Assembly: GCA_003167255.1 (NCBI GenBank)
Contig: PMTR01000080.1
Span: 1-51,129, forward strand
Direction of reading: 5' to 3'
Length of the DNA: 51,129 nucleotides
From: Bryobacterales bacterium
GTDB taxonomy: Bacteria; Acidobacteriota; Terriglobia; Bryobacterales; Bryobacteraceae
In this document: positions 25,203-33,895 of the stretch, in pieces
Layout of the letters: each line of letters starts with the position of its first letter
How positions within the stretch are numbered: position 1 is the first letter of the stretch
Translations under genes and position numbers: made by a program
Notes under the pieces: generated by a model
What the model was told of the DNA's origin: nothing
Database searches by the model: none
What the model saw: only the letters and a program-made list of their open reading frames with translations

Positions 25203-26765
25203 TCAAGTGAACATGGGAAGTTGCTCCTCGATCCGCACATACGTCTCAACGCTGTCGAGCACACCGCGTGCAGGAATCTGGGCTAATTCCTTTGGCTCCA
25301 CCTTGTGCAGCCCACCGCCGTAGACGCGGCCTTCGGAAAGCATCTGCGAGGGAGTGATGCGCTGTAGCGCTTCGAAGACGCGCACATGAAGTTCGGGGTG
25401 CGCTTTTAGGGCGGCGCGCAAAGGGCCGGTCGGATAAAGCATCAAATACACATTGTGGGCGGTCGCCTGGGAACGGTTCCAAATGAACCGGAAAGGATGC
25501 TTCCCATTGCGGGAACGGCCCATATAGGTGCAAAGGAACGGTGCGGGCGGGCGCTGTTCCTGGGAGTACCACGGGGCGCGGTGGCTGGTCAGATACGCTT
25601 CGTGAGTCTTCTGTGCCTTGCCGGCCTTGAGGTACTCAAAGAAACGCGGCCAGGTGGCCTTGATGCGATCCTCCGGCTCGTTGCAGTCGAGCAGGTAAAG
25701 GCGCGGTGACACATCGGGCGCGCCATTTGGCAAGGCGTCGATGATGTCACAGGTCAAGTGGCGAGGACCTGGCAGGATGGGCTTCATGAACTGGTGTGGA
25801 ATGTGCCGGTCGTTGATGTCTTCTTCCGTAAGGATGAAAAAGCTATTGGAGCCGGTCGCAAGGCCGCGCTTAATCGCGAATATATCTCCTAACGTCAACT
25901 CGCCGGTGTGGTTCACCGTAGGGGTGCCCGGAAACTGCGTCCATTTGCGTGACCGGCGCAGCGTCTCCAGCGGAACCTGCGCTTCCGTCTGCGGGTGCTC
26001 TATCGGTCCTGCAAATGAGAATCGAGCGGCATGGGCCGCCGGAGGCGGCGCTTTGCGGAACACCACGACGGCGGAGGATACCAGCGCATCTGTGAACTGC
26101 ACATCCGTGGGACAAAAGCGGTGAATGTGTAGTAACGTTACGTGCTCGGTGAGATAACGGCGAAGGGTGACGCCGTAATTCACGTCCATGAATTCCGAAG
26201 GGATCAGCCAGATCGCAAGCCCCTGCTGTTCCATCCAGTCGTGGCACAGCAGCAGAAAATAGCAGTACAGTCCGGCAAGACCGCTGATATCAAGTTGCAG
26301 CGAGCGCATGAGTTGCGCCTTCAGGCGGTCCTTATCCTCTGCGGCCAGGTGGTGGTGGCGGACATAGGGCGGGTTGGTGAGCACGAGATTGAACGGCTGC
26401 ACCGGTGGGTGCTGCTTTGTGAAGTCACCCTTAATGACATGGAGCCCCCGCCCTTCCCACAAGGTCGCAGCAGTTTGCGCAAACAGCGGGTCAAGCTCGA
26501 TGCCGGTGGCGGCGGTGATGTCCTTCGGCCCAAACGCCTGCGAGAGAGCCGAGAAGAAGGAACCTGTGCCGATGGCGGGATCAAGAAAACGCACTGGCGT
26601 ATTGCCCATGAGCGTGTGCGCGTATTGGGCAAGGCTGAGCGCCAACTCGGGCGGCGTTGCGAACTGCCCCCACTTGTTTCGTTCCGCCGGGGTCTTCAGG
26701 CTATCGAGGCGGGTTTGCTCCTGCTGGCGGCGTTCTTCGATGCTGTGTGAGGCGGTGATTCCCAT
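25203..26765 (-). CDS. Type II N6-adenine DNA methyltransferase
   Basis: 520 residues from the ATG at 26765 (MGITASHSIEERRQQEQ), which has AAGG upstream and follows the nuclease stop by 8 bases. Class gamma order: SAM-binding motif I LDPAIGTGSFFSAL (about 76-90), motif IV NPPYVRHH (catalytic, N6-adenine type), then a C-terminal target-recognition region (about 280-520). It should protect the host from the adjacent nuclease; if the pair is XamI-like, the target is GTCGAC (inference). GC content seems lower than in neighbouring genes, which suggests acquisition by transfer. Confidence 0.9.
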   Translation of the reverse strand: MGITASHSIEERRQQEQTRLDSLKTPAERNKWGQFATPPELALSLAQYAHTLMGNTPVRFLDPAIGTGSFFSALSQAFGPKDITAATGIELDPLFAQTAATLWEGRGLHVIKGDFTKQHPPVQPFNLVLTNPPYVRHHHLAAEDKDRLKAQLMRSLQLDISGLAGLYCYFLLLCHDWMEQQGLAIWLIPSEFMDVNYGVTLRRYLTEHVTLLHIHRFCPTDVQFTDALVSSAVVVFRKAPPPAAHAARFSFAGPIEHPQTEAQVPLETLRRSRKWTQFPGTPTVNHTGELTLGDIFAIKRGLATGSNSFFILTEEDINDRHIPHQFMKPILPGPRHLTCDIIDALPNGAPDVSPRLYLLDCNEPEDRIKATWPRFFEYLKAGKAQKTHEAYLTSHRAPWYSQEQRPPAPFLCTYMGRSRNGKHPFRFIWNRSQATAHNVYLMLYPTGPLRAALKAHPELHVRVFEALQRITPSQMLSEGRVYGGGLHKVEPKELAQIPARGVLDSVETYVRIEEQLPMFT

Positions 26766-26773
26766 ACGTACCT

Positions 26774-27736
26774 TCAGAGTCCGAGCTGAGTGAGGTCCTC
26801 GGTACGATGTTCCCATATCCAGTCGATTCCTTCAGCGGCTTCGTAGCCCAGGTAAGCCGCATCGAAATACCCGCACAGAAACAACACAAAGACCACCTGC
26901 TCGCCATAAGTGGCCTTGAGGTAGTTAATCTTGATGGCTTCCTCTTTACGGCGCTTATTCACGTTTGTGAAATCCCCTGCGGACTTCGCTTCAATGAGCA
27001 CCGGCAGATGCGGTAGTTTGGCCTTCTTCGGCTGGATCACCGCGTCGATGGGAATTTTCACGCCCTTGGCTTCCGCCTTCGAAAGCTTCACCAGGACGTT
27101 GAGCCGGATGGAATATGTGCCTGGCTCCATTTCCGTGAGCGGAGTGGCGACGGGATGCGGTTTCAGCTTGTAGCCGCGCTCGGTCAGATACTTCTGGATG
27201 AGCGCGAGTTGGCGCTTCTCCTGTGCGTTGCGCACAATCGGCTCGGCAACGGCACCGCAGAGCCGGTCGGCCACAATGGTGGACGAGCGGTAGCGCTCTT
27301 CCTCGGTGGGACGACGCTTCTCCGCAAGCCACGGGAAAATATCCACGTCGAGCATCCGCGAGATGATTCCGGTAATCTTGCCCAAATGTTCTTTGAGCAA
27401 TGCCGGGGATAGCAGCCGGGGAAGTTTGCCCTCTTCGAGACGGCCGACGAAGTTCTTGGTTGAATCGGCAAGGCCGATAAGCCGATCACGCGCCAATGGC
27501 GGGCACGTAGACATGCGCAGCGTCGGCAGAATACCGGGATTCGCTTTGATCACACCAGGGGTGACGGTGGTGAGGTCTTTGGTCAGCGCAAGCCCCTGCT
27601 CTACGCTCTCAATGGTTTTCCTTCGCGTATCGCGGTACGCCTTCGGCGCGAACTTCATGAACCATTGATTGAACTGGTCAACCGATGCGCGGGTGTCAGT
27701 CTTCCACAGATGCGGCTTATCGGCGTTTATGGGCAT
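26774..27736 (-). CDS. Type II restriction endonuclease, XamI-like
   Basis: 320 residues. Near the C terminus is a PD-(D/E)XK-type site: PIDAVIQ (Asp) and, after a short loop, PVLIEAKSAGD (E-x-K). The full-length pattern (KTDTRASVDQFNQWFMKFAP at the start and a final IDWIWEHRTEDLTQL) resembles the XamI restriction family from memory. It would cleave unmethylated DNA; XamI recognises GTCGAC. It precedes the methyltransferase, an order that requires control of expression, yet no C-protein gene is seen. TTGCAA-N16-TACATT just upstream of the ATG is a weak promoter candidate. Confidence 0.78.
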   Translation of the reverse strand: MPINADKPHLWKTDTRASVDQFNQWFMKFAPKAYRDTRRKTIESVEQGLALTKDLTTVTPGVIKANPGILPTLRMSTCPPLARDRLIGLADSTKNFVGRLEEGKLPRLLSPALLKEHLGKITGIISRMLDVDIFPWLAEKRRPTEEERYRSSTIVADRLCGAVAEPIVRNAQEKRQLALIQKYLTERGYKLKPHPVATPLTEMEPGTYSIRLNVLVKLSKAEAKGVKIPIDAVIQPKKAKLPHLPVLIEAKSAGDFTNVNKRRKEEAIKINYLKATYGEQVVFVLFLCGYFDAAYLGYEAAEGIDWIWEHRTEDLTQLGL

Positions 27737-27868
27737 GCGCTAATGTAGCAGTCGTACCAGAGATTGCAACTCCGCAACCCTTTGCAAAATCGGTCTGAAT
27801 CTGCATTGTAGTCCCATTCAGATCCGCTTCGTCAGAGCGAGCAGTCGCGCGGAAAAGCGCCTGATCAA

Positions 27869-29581
27869 CTACTCCACGCGCAGCATTACGACGCCGTGTG
27901 AGGGCACGTTGACGGAGTACTCGGTGGCGGCGTTGGCGATGTCGCGGTGATTCCAGAGGTCGCGGACCTTGGGGTTCTCGCCGGTGATGCCGACGTCGGA
28001 CCACTTCACCGTGATTCGGGCGGTGTCCAGACTGCGATTGAAGAGGCCGACCGCGACGCCTTTGGCTAGCGGCTTCTTCCAAACTTCCAGGGTGTAGCCC
28101 TCGGGGCCGATCTGGCTGACGCGCGTGCCTTGAATGCCGGCGGGGTCCTGGTCGATCGCGATCACTTCCTTGTTGAGCAGGATGTCCGCGATGTAATCGG
28201 GCATGGTGCGGACATCATGGCCTGCCAGCAGCGGGGCGGCCAGGATGGACCAGAGGCTCATGTGAGTCTGGTACTCGGTCTTGGTCATGCCGCCGTTGCC
28301 GATTTCGAGCATATCGGGATCGTTCCAGTGGCCGGGGCCGGCGAATTTCTCGCGGCCGACCTGCTGATCGAAGCCGATGCGCGACATGGAATTCCAGTTG
28401 TCGCTGATATCGCCGGTGGTGCGCCAGAGGTTGCCGCCGGCAGCGGCGCCCCATTCGCCCACGTCGAGCCAGCCGTACTGGCAGAGGCTGAAAATGATGT
28501 CGCGGCCGGTCGAGCGCAGGGCCAGCGCCATCTTTTGATACGCGGAAGCGTGCTCAGCGCCCTGGTAGACCTGGTTGCCGCTGCACCAATCGTATTTCAG
28601 GTAGTCGATGCCCCATTGGGCCCAAGTCTTGGCATCCTGTTCTTCGTGACCGTAGCTGGCTTCATATCCGGCGCAGGTCCTGGGACCGGGTCCGGAATAG
28701 ATGCCGAGCTTGAGGCCCTTGGAGTGGACATAGTCGGCCAGGGCTTTCATGTCGGGGAATTTTTCGTTGGTGAGGATGTTGCCGTCTTTATCGCGGCCGG
28801 GCACCCAGGCGCCTTCGACTACGCGGCCCTGTTCCCAGGTGTCGTCGATGTTGACGTAGATGTAGCCGGCATCGCGCATGCCGGAGGAAGCGATGGCGTC
28901 GGCCATTCCGCGGACTGATTTGTCATCGACGCGACCGGCGAACTTGTTCCAACTGTTCCAACCCATGGGCGGTGTTTTGGCAAGACCGTTGGGCGGGACG
29001 GGCTTGAACGGCGGGAATGGGGCATGCGGGTTGGCGGCCTTGAAGACTGTGTCCGAGCTGATCTTCTTGAGGATCATGGGCGCGGGCGCGCCGCCGCGTC
29101 CACCGCCGCCACGTCCGCCACGGCCTGCTTGCGCCGCGGCCGCGATGGCTTCATCCAGGGCGGCCTGCTCGGGGCTGGTGACGCGAGTGGCTTGCGCGGT
29201 GGAGGATGTTTGAGGTCCGCGGCCGCCGCCACGGGCGGCTTGCTGGCCCATCACAAGGGTGAGAGTCAACTGATCCCCTTCGAGAGTGCCCGTGTAGTTG
29301 GCGATGCGCGGAGCAGTGGTGCTGTGATCGTCGGAGGTCTGGAACGTAATCTCGCCGCCATTGATGGAGCCGTTGACGATGTCGAGAACTTGTTGCGGCG
29401 TGATCCAGGAGCCGGTGAACCTGGCGCCGTCCACCTTGAAGACGAAAGTGTTGACGATGGGGGGGCCGGGTTGCCCATTGCGTCCGCCGCGGCCGGCTTG
29501 CTCGAACTGCCAGGTGCCGGTGAGCGAGGCGGCAGAGGCGAGGGCGGAGAGAAGAAGCACGCAGGATGCGAGTTTGAACAT
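27869..29581 (-). CDS. Secreted GH27 alpha-galactosidase-like enzyme
   Basis: 570 residues. A signal peptide (1-18) is followed by a small beta-rich domain (about 20-112; TGTWQF...FVFKVDGARFTGSW) common in Acidobacteria, then a Gly/Arg linker (AGRGGRGGGGRGGAPAP, about 152-168). The GH27 (beta/alpha)8 barrel runs from about 200 to 480: TPPMGWNSWNKF, nucleophile D331 in YLKYDWC, acid/base D391 in WRTTGDISDNW, and GHWNDPDMLEIGN. A C-terminal beta domain follows. It should release terminal alpha-galactose (or, in some members, beta-arabinopyranose). A single gene, preceded by AGGA. Confidence 0.92.
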   Translation of the reverse strand: MFKLASCVLLLSALASAASLTGTWQFEQAGRGGRNGQPGPPIVNTFVFKVDGARFTGSWITPQQVLDIVNGSINGGEITFQTSDDHSTTAPRIANYTGTLEGDQLTLTLVMGQQAARGGGRGPQTSSTAQATRVTSPEQAALDEAIAAAAQAGRGGRGGGGRGGAPAPMILKKISSDTVFKAANPHAPFPPFKPVPPNGLAKTPPMGWNSWNKFAGRVDDKSVRGMADAIASSGMRDAGYIYVNIDDTWEQGRVVEGAWVPGRDKDGNILTNEKFPDMKALADYVHSKGLKLGIYSGPGPRTCAGYEASYGHEEQDAKTWAQWGIDYLKYDWCSGNQVYQGAEHASAYQKMALALRSTGRDIIFSLCQYGWLDVGEWGAAAGGNLWRTTGDISDNWNSMSRIGFDQQVGREKFAGPGHWNDPDMLEIGNGGMTKTEYQTHMSLWSILAAPLLAGHDVRTMPDYIADILLNKEVIAIDQDPAGIQGTRVSQIGPEGYTLEVWKKPLAKGVAVGLFNRSLDTARITVKWSDVGITGENPKVRDLWNHRDIANAATEYSVNVPSHGVVMLRVE

Positions 29582-29656
29582 GGCTGATCCTAAGAGTGGT
29601 TTGAGAAACGCCTACAGTTTATCACCCGGTGCGGGCTGCTGAAAAAACCAATTTCA

Positions 29657-29730
29657 GCCGCCGATGAACGCCGATAAACGCGGATAAGTTTTTTGTTTTC
29701 AATCTGCGTTAATCTGCGTTCCTCGGCGGC
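29657..29730. repeat. Interspersed inverted repeat, family H
   Basis: Arms GCCGCCGATGAACGCCGATA and AATCTGCGTTCCTCGGCGGC surround a central AT-rich loop with GTTTTC. This type of CGCCGATAAACGCGGAT / ATCTGCGTT element is scattered through many bacterial genomes (from memory). It lies between the starts and ends of the GH27 and aldo/keto reductase genes. Confidence 0.7.
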
Positions 29731-29762
29731 TAGGCCTTTTTCATCAACCTCTAAAGCTTGCC

Positions 29763-30746
29763 CTACCAGCGCTGATGAACCAGCGGGCGGATCTTCACGT
29801 TGTACAGAGTCTCGATGGCGGCCATGGCGGCGGCGGAGAGCGGCGGCAGATCGGAGGCCGCGCAGTTGTCGGCGGCTTGCGACGGGCGTTTGGCGCCGGG
29901 AATGGCACACGTCACGGCATCGAACATCAGAATCCAACGCAGCGCGAATTGCGCCATGGTCACGCCGGCCGGCACCTGGCGGCGGATTTCTTCCACGGCG
30001 CGGAGCGCGGTCTCGTAGTCGACGCCGGAGAAAGTTTCGCCGACGTCGAAACTCTCGCCGTGACGGTTGAAGTTGCGATGATCGTCGGCGGCAAATTGCG
30101 AATGGTGCGTCATCTTGCCGGTCAGCATGCCGCTCGCCAGCGGAACGCGTGCCAGGATGCCAACGTGCTTTTTCAGGGCCTGCTCGAAGAACAGCGCGGC
30201 CGGCCGCAGGCGGAAGCAGTTGAAGACGATCTGCACCGTCTGCACGCCCGGGAACTCGATGGCCTTGAGAGCTTCCTCGACGCGCTCCACGCTGACGCCG
30301 TAATAGCGGATCTTGCCGGCCTCCACCAGGCGGTCGAGCGCGCCGAAGACTTCGGGCTGGTAATAGACATCGGTGGGCGGGCAGTGGAGTTGCACCAGGT
30401 CGAGCGAATCGGTCGCCAGGTTCTTGAGACTGTCCTCCACAAAGCCGGTGAGGTTCTGCTGGTTGTAGCCCGCGGCGGTGTGCGGCGAGAGGCGGCGGCC
30501 GGCCTTGGTGGCGACCACGATTTCATCCTTGCGCTCGCGCTTGAGCTGGGCGATGAGGCGCTCGCTGTGGCCCATGCCGTAGACGTCGGCGGTATCGATG
30601 AAGTTGACGCCGCCATCGATGGCCTTGTGCAGCGCGGCGAGCGATTCGGAATCGTCGACGGGCCCCCAGGCGCTGCCGATGGCCCACGCGCCAAAGCTGA
30701 TCTCGGAAACCTTCCAGGGGGTACGGCCTAATGATCGATATTTCAT
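29763..30746 (-). CDS. Aldo/keto reductase
   Basis: 327 residues. A TIM-barrel oxidoreductase with the family tetrad visible: Asp in FIDTADVYG, Tyr in the same motif, Lys in VVATKAG and His in LVQLHCPP. The C-terminal NADP-binding segment reads CAIPGAKRPSQA. N-terminal sequence MKYRSLGRTPWKVSEISFG is typical of the AKR11/AKR12-type group. It reduces aldehydes or ketones with NADPH; the substrate is unknown. It is likely a single-gene unit between two repeats; the following GH27 gene runs the same way and could be distantly co-expressed. Confidence 0.92.
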   Translation of the reverse strand: MKYRSLGRTPWKVSEISFGAWAIGSAWGPVDDSESLAALHKAIDGGVNFIDTADVYGMGHSERLIAQLKRERKDEIVVATKAGRRLSPHTAAGYNQQNLTGFVEDSLKNLATDSLDLVQLHCPPTDVYYQPEVFGALDRLVEAGKIRYYGVSVERVEEALKAIEFPGVQTVQIVFNCFRLRPAALFFEQALKKHVGILARVPLASGMLTGKMTHHSQFAADDHRNFNRHGESFDVGETFSGVDYETALRAVEEIRRQVPAGVTMAQFALRWILMFDAVTCAIPGAKRPSQAADNCAASDLPPLSAAAMAAIETLYNVKIRPLVHQRW

Positions 30747-30777
30747 GGATTCTCTCTTGATGATGCGGTCGGAATTT

Positions 30778-30914
30778 CACCGCGGAGACGCTGAGACGCG
30801 GAGAAAAACCGAGGAACCGGAGAGTCATTCTCCGCTTGTTCCGAGAGCAACCCGCGGGAATCGAGATGCTTGTTTCTCTCTCTGTTTTCTCCGCGTCTCA
30901 GCGTCTCTGCGGTG
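30778..30914. repeat. Interspersed inverted repeat, family I
   Basis: A 137-bp element with long arms: CACCGCGGAGACGCTGAGAC (then GCGGAGAAAA) and its complement ending GTCTCTGCGGTG. The arms are about 30 bp with few mismatches. It occupies most of the gap 30747-30999. Similar GCGTCTCAGCGTCTCCGCGG units occur widely in soil bacteria. Confidence 0.75.
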
Positions 30915-30999
30915 AAGCTCTTCTCTTCCGTATTTTCTCACGCCACCTGCAGGGTCACGGCGGCCACCGACAGCGCCGGCAGCGCGATTTTGACGCCGC

Positions 31000-31323
31000 T
31001 TAGGAACCGGTGGCAGTTTCCGCGGTGCCCCAGGTGCGGTAAGAGCCCTTGCCGTCGGCCGTTCGGGCCGAACCGGCCTCCCCGGGAGTGGTTTGACGGA
31101 AGTACAGAGCCAGAATCACGCCTTCGTCATAGTCGATGGCGCGGGCATACTGACGGATGTAGCTGGTAGCGTAAATGCCGCCGGGCAGCTTGCGAAACTC
31201 GCCCTGCTCGATGGCTTCAAGGGCGCGAATCCCGATTTTCGTCGAATCGGAAATCTGTTTCAGTGAGATGCCACGATTGCTGCGGACCGTAGCCAAGCCT
31301 AGTACGCTGTTATCGTCAGTCAT
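31000..31323 (-). CDS. RodZ-like HTH_25 domain protein without membrane anchor
   Basis: 107 residues. The N-terminal HTH_25 fold (about 8-85) has RGISLKQISDSTKIGIRALEAIEQ and the diagnostic LPGGIYATSYIRQYARAIDYD, the signature of RodZ N-terminal domains. Full RodZ continues with a TM helix and a periplasmic domain; here the protein ends after ~20 polar residues, so it cannot anchor MreB in the same way. It may be a soluble DNA-binding relative. It is divergent from the phosphatase-like gene at 31419, with 95 bases between them. Confidence 0.8.
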   Translation of the reverse strand: MTDDNSVLGLATVRSNRGISLKQISDSTKIGIRALEAIEQGEFRKLPGGIYATSYIRQYARAIDYDEGVILALYFRQTTPGEAGSARTADGKGSYRTWGTAETATGS

Positions 31324-31358
31324 GTGCCAATCCGTTTGGCTCGCCAGCCGAAAATTCT

Positions 31359-31387
31359 TTGGCCAGCATTGAAGGATACACTATAAC
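31359..31387 (+). promoter_or_regulatory. Candidate promoter of the pseudophosphatase-pyrD unit
   Basis: TTGGCC (31359-31364), a 17-base spacer, then TATAAC (31382-31387), ending 31 bases before the ATG at 31419. The surrounding bases are unusually AT-rich. It is the best sigma-70 match in the short divergent gap. Confidence 0.4.
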
Positions 31388-31418
31388 ATTACTTACGCCT
31401 CTGATAAACTCTTTTTTT

Positions 31419-32885
31419 ATGGGCATTTGCCGTCGAGAGTTCGGCGCGTGTATGCTGGGTGGCGTGGCCGCCCGGTGGCTGCCGGCCGCTTACCCCCGTA
31501 CTCGATTGATAGTACTGGTACTTGCGGAAAATATGCGGGCCGATGCCCTAAATCCGGGCAACCCCCAACTCGCGCCCGGCGGGTTTCGCCGGTTGCTCGA
31601 AAAGGGCGCCTGGTTTCCCGATTGCCGCCACCTTTCGAGCACCTTCTCGGCCTGCGGCATCGCCAACCTGGCGACCGGCGCGTGGCCTTCGCAACACGGC
31701 ATCGTCGCCGATTCCTGGTATGATCGCGCCGCCGGGCGGGCCGTCGCGGCCTCCGACGAAGATCTGCTGGCAACTACTCTCGGCGCGCAAGCGGTGGCGG
31801 CCGGGGCGCGCGTCTCGGTAGTGGCCCTCACGCGCGCTCACGCCGCGCTGTTCGCCGGCACGCGCGACGCGCGCTTATTCTTCCTCGACGAGAGCGGCCG
31901 GTTTCGGGCGGCGGGTGCTGCGCCCGACTGGCTCGATTCCTACAACCAATCCAAACCGCCGGAGGGTGCGCGCGGAGCCGCCTGGATGGCCGTCAATGCC
32001 GCGCCCGACGCGCCGCCGCTGCGCACACTGACTTTCGATGGCGAGCGGCCGCAGGAGTTCCTCTCGCTGTACCAGGCTTCCCCATTCGGCCAGACGGCGC
32101 TCTTCGATTTCGCCGGTGAACTGGTGGCGCACGACAAGCTGGGACAGGGAGACGACCCCGATCTGCTGTGCATCATGGACGGCTCCGCCGCGCTGCTCGG
32201 TTATGAGACCGGCGGACGTTCGCCGCTGATGAGCCAGATGGTGTTGCAACTCGATCGCCGCCTGGAGACGCTGCTGAATCAACTTTCACACGCCGTCGGA
32301 GAAAACGGTTTCAACCTGGTGCTGTGCGCGGCGCATGGCGCTCCGCCGGAGCCTCCGCCTGCGGCGCGGCCTCGCATGGCAGTGGCCGGCGAAGCCATCG
32401 CGCAGGCGGTGGAAAGCGCCATCAAGAGCTTCGGCAGCCACGTCGAGAAGTACGTGTATCCGTTCCTTTATTTGCGCGGCGGCGAAGGCGACCCGGAAAA
32501 CTCTCGTCTGCTGGCCGCGCGCGCGGCCATGGAACAACCCGCCGTGGCCGGCTTCTATACCGCGCGGGGCGCCTGCTCCACGCACGACGAATGGGAGAAA
32601 CGCTTCCGCAACAGCTTCCACATGAAGCGCTCGGGAGACGTGATGCTGAGTTACCGGCCGGAATACGTGGAGGATTTCGGAGCCGGCCGCGGCGTCTCCT
32701 ACGGCTCGCTCTACAACTACGACGCGCGCGTGCCGCTGTGCTTCTACGGCCCGCAGTTCCGCGCCGGCGTGTTCGAATCCGCGGTGGAGGCGGTGGACGT
32801 GGCGCCCACGCTGGCGCGAATGATGGGGATCGCCGAGCCATCGTCGGGGGCCGGCCGCGTGCTGGGCGAGGCGCTGGCTCTATGA
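31419..32885 (+). CDS. Alkaline-phosphatase-superfamily protein, probable pseudoenzyme
   Basis: 488 residues from the ATG at 31419, with a weak N-terminal hydrophobic region. The fold is recognisable: VLVLAENMRADAL, FSACGIANLATGAWPSQHGI and YDARVPLCFYGPQFRAG align with PafA/NPP-type phosphatases. By alignment from memory, the usual metal residues are altered: Asp of VDxMRAD is Glu37, the nucleophile Thr is Ser77, the SxDxxGH motif reads GSAALLGY (Asp and His lost), SADHG reads CAAHG (Asp lost) and the late GTHG reads GVSYG (His lost). It probably has no ordinary phosphatase activity. Its stop overlaps pyrD (ATGA), so the two are coupled. A binding or regulatory role is inferred. Confidence 0.72.
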   Translation: MGICRREFGACMLGGVAARWLPAAYPRTRLIVLVLAENMRADALNPGNPQLAPGGFRRLLEKGAWFPDCRHLSSTFSACGIANLATGAWPSQHGIVADSWYDRAAGRAVAASDEDLLATTLGAQAVAAGARVSVVALTRAHAALFAGTRDARLFFLDESGRFRAAGAAPDWLDSYNQSKPPEGARGAAWMAVNAAPDAPPLRTLTFDGERPQEFLSLYQASPFGQTALFDFAGELVAHDKLGQGDDPDLLCIMDGSAALLGYETGGRSPLMSQMVLQLDRRLETLLNQLSHAVGENGFNLVLCAAHGAPPEPPPAARPRMAVAGEAIAQAVESAIKSFGSHVEKYVYPFLYLRGGEGDPENSRLLAARAAMEQPAVAGFYTARGACSTHDEWEKRFRNSFHMKRSGDVMLSYRPEYVEDFGAGRGVSYGSLYNYDARVPLCFYGPQFRAGVFESAVEAVDVAPTLARMMGIAEPSSGAGRVLGEALAL

Positions 32886-33793
32886 GCAGGCTCGCGACCT
32901 CCTTCTGCGGCATCGCGCTGCGCAACCCCGTGATCGCGGCCTCCGGCACCTTCGGTTATGGCATGGAGTTTGAGAAGCAAGTGGACCTCAACTCGCTCGG
33001 CGGCTTGGTGGTGAAGGGCCTGTCGCGAGAACCCATCGAAGGCAACCCCGCGCCGCGCCTCTATGAAACCGCCGCCGGCATGATCAACTCCATCGGTCTG
33101 CAAAACGTGGGAGTGCGCGCCTTCGTCGCCGAGAAACTGCCCGCGCTGGCAAAACTGCGGACGGCGGTCTTTGCCAACGTTTTCGGATACCAGACGGAAG
33201 ACTACGTGGAAGTGGCGCGCGTGTTGGAAGATCATGAGGGCCTGGCCGCGTACGAACTCAACGTTTCCTGCCCCAACACCAAACACGGCGGCATCTACTT
33301 TTCGAGCGACCCGGCTTTGCTGGGCGAAGTGGTCTCCGCGGTGAAGCGGGTGGTGCGCCGGCCGCTGATGGTAAAACTATCGCCCAACGTGGGCGCCATC
33401 GAGCCGCTGGCGCGCGCGGCCGCAGAGAGCGGCGCCGACGCTCTCTCGCTGGTGAATACTTTCGTGGCGCTGGCGATTGACGCGCACACACGCCGGCCGC
33501 GCATCGGTGCGGGCTTTGGCGGGCTCTCCGGGCCGGCCATCAAACCCATCGCGCTGCGGCTGGTGTGCCAGGCGGCGCGGGCGGTCAAGATCCCCGTCAT
33601 GGGCCTCGGCGGCATTGCTACCGGGGAAGACGCCGCCGAGTTTCTGATCGCCGGAGCTAGCGCCGTGCAGGTGGGGACGGCTACGTTCTGGGACCCGCAA
33701 TCGCCGGCGCGGATTGCGCGGGAGTTGGGCGAGTTTCTGGAGCGCGAGGGGATCGGGAACGTGGGGGAGATCGTCGGGACGTTGCAGATGTAA
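32882..33793 (+). CDS. pyrD: Dihydroorotate dehydrogenase, class 1B catalytic subunit
   Basis: 303 residues from the ATG at 32882, inside the preceding stop (ATGA overlap). It has the class-1 FMN barrel with catalytic Cys130 in NVSCPNTKHGG (class 1 uses Cys, class 2 Ser), substrate/FMN motifs VKLSPNVG and VNTF, and the phosphate-binding GLGGIATGEDAAEFL plus GASAVQVGTATF. It oxidises dihydroorotate to orotate in pyrimidine synthesis. Class 1B enzymes normally pair with the Fe-S/FAD subunit PyrK, and no pyrK is in the window. A repeat begins immediately after the TAA. Confidence 0.95.
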   Translation: MSRLATSFCGIALRNPVIAASGTFGYGMEFEKQVDLNSLGGLVVKGLSREPIEGNPAPRLYETAAGMINSIGLQNVGVRAFVAEKLPALAKLRTAVFANVFGYQTEDYVEVARVLEDHEGLAAYELNVSCPNTKHGGIYFSSDPALLGEVVSAVKRVVRRPLMVKLSPNVGAIEPLARAAAESGADALSLVNTFVALAIDAHTRRPRIGAGFGGLSGPAIKPIALRLVCQAARAVKIPVMGLGGIATGEDAAEFLIAGASAVQVGTATFWDPQSPARIARELGEFLEREGIGNVGEIVGTLQM

Positions 33794-33882
33794 GTGGGAC
33801 AGACCATCGGGTTTCGTGGTCTGTCATGTCTCTCCAAGCCCCAACTGCCTGACAGACGACAAAACCCGATCGTCTGTCCCAC
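33794..33882. repeat. Inverted repeat, family E, abutting the pyrD stop
   Basis: Outer arms GTGGGACAGACCATCGGG and CCCGATCGTCTGTCCCAC, with an inner GGTCTGTCATG / GACAGACG pairing. The first base follows the pyrD TAA directly, and the element lies between two convergent genes, so it could stop transcription from both sides. A diverged copy is at 21655-21741. Confidence 0.8.
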
Positions 33883-33895
33883 TGTGATTCGCTGC

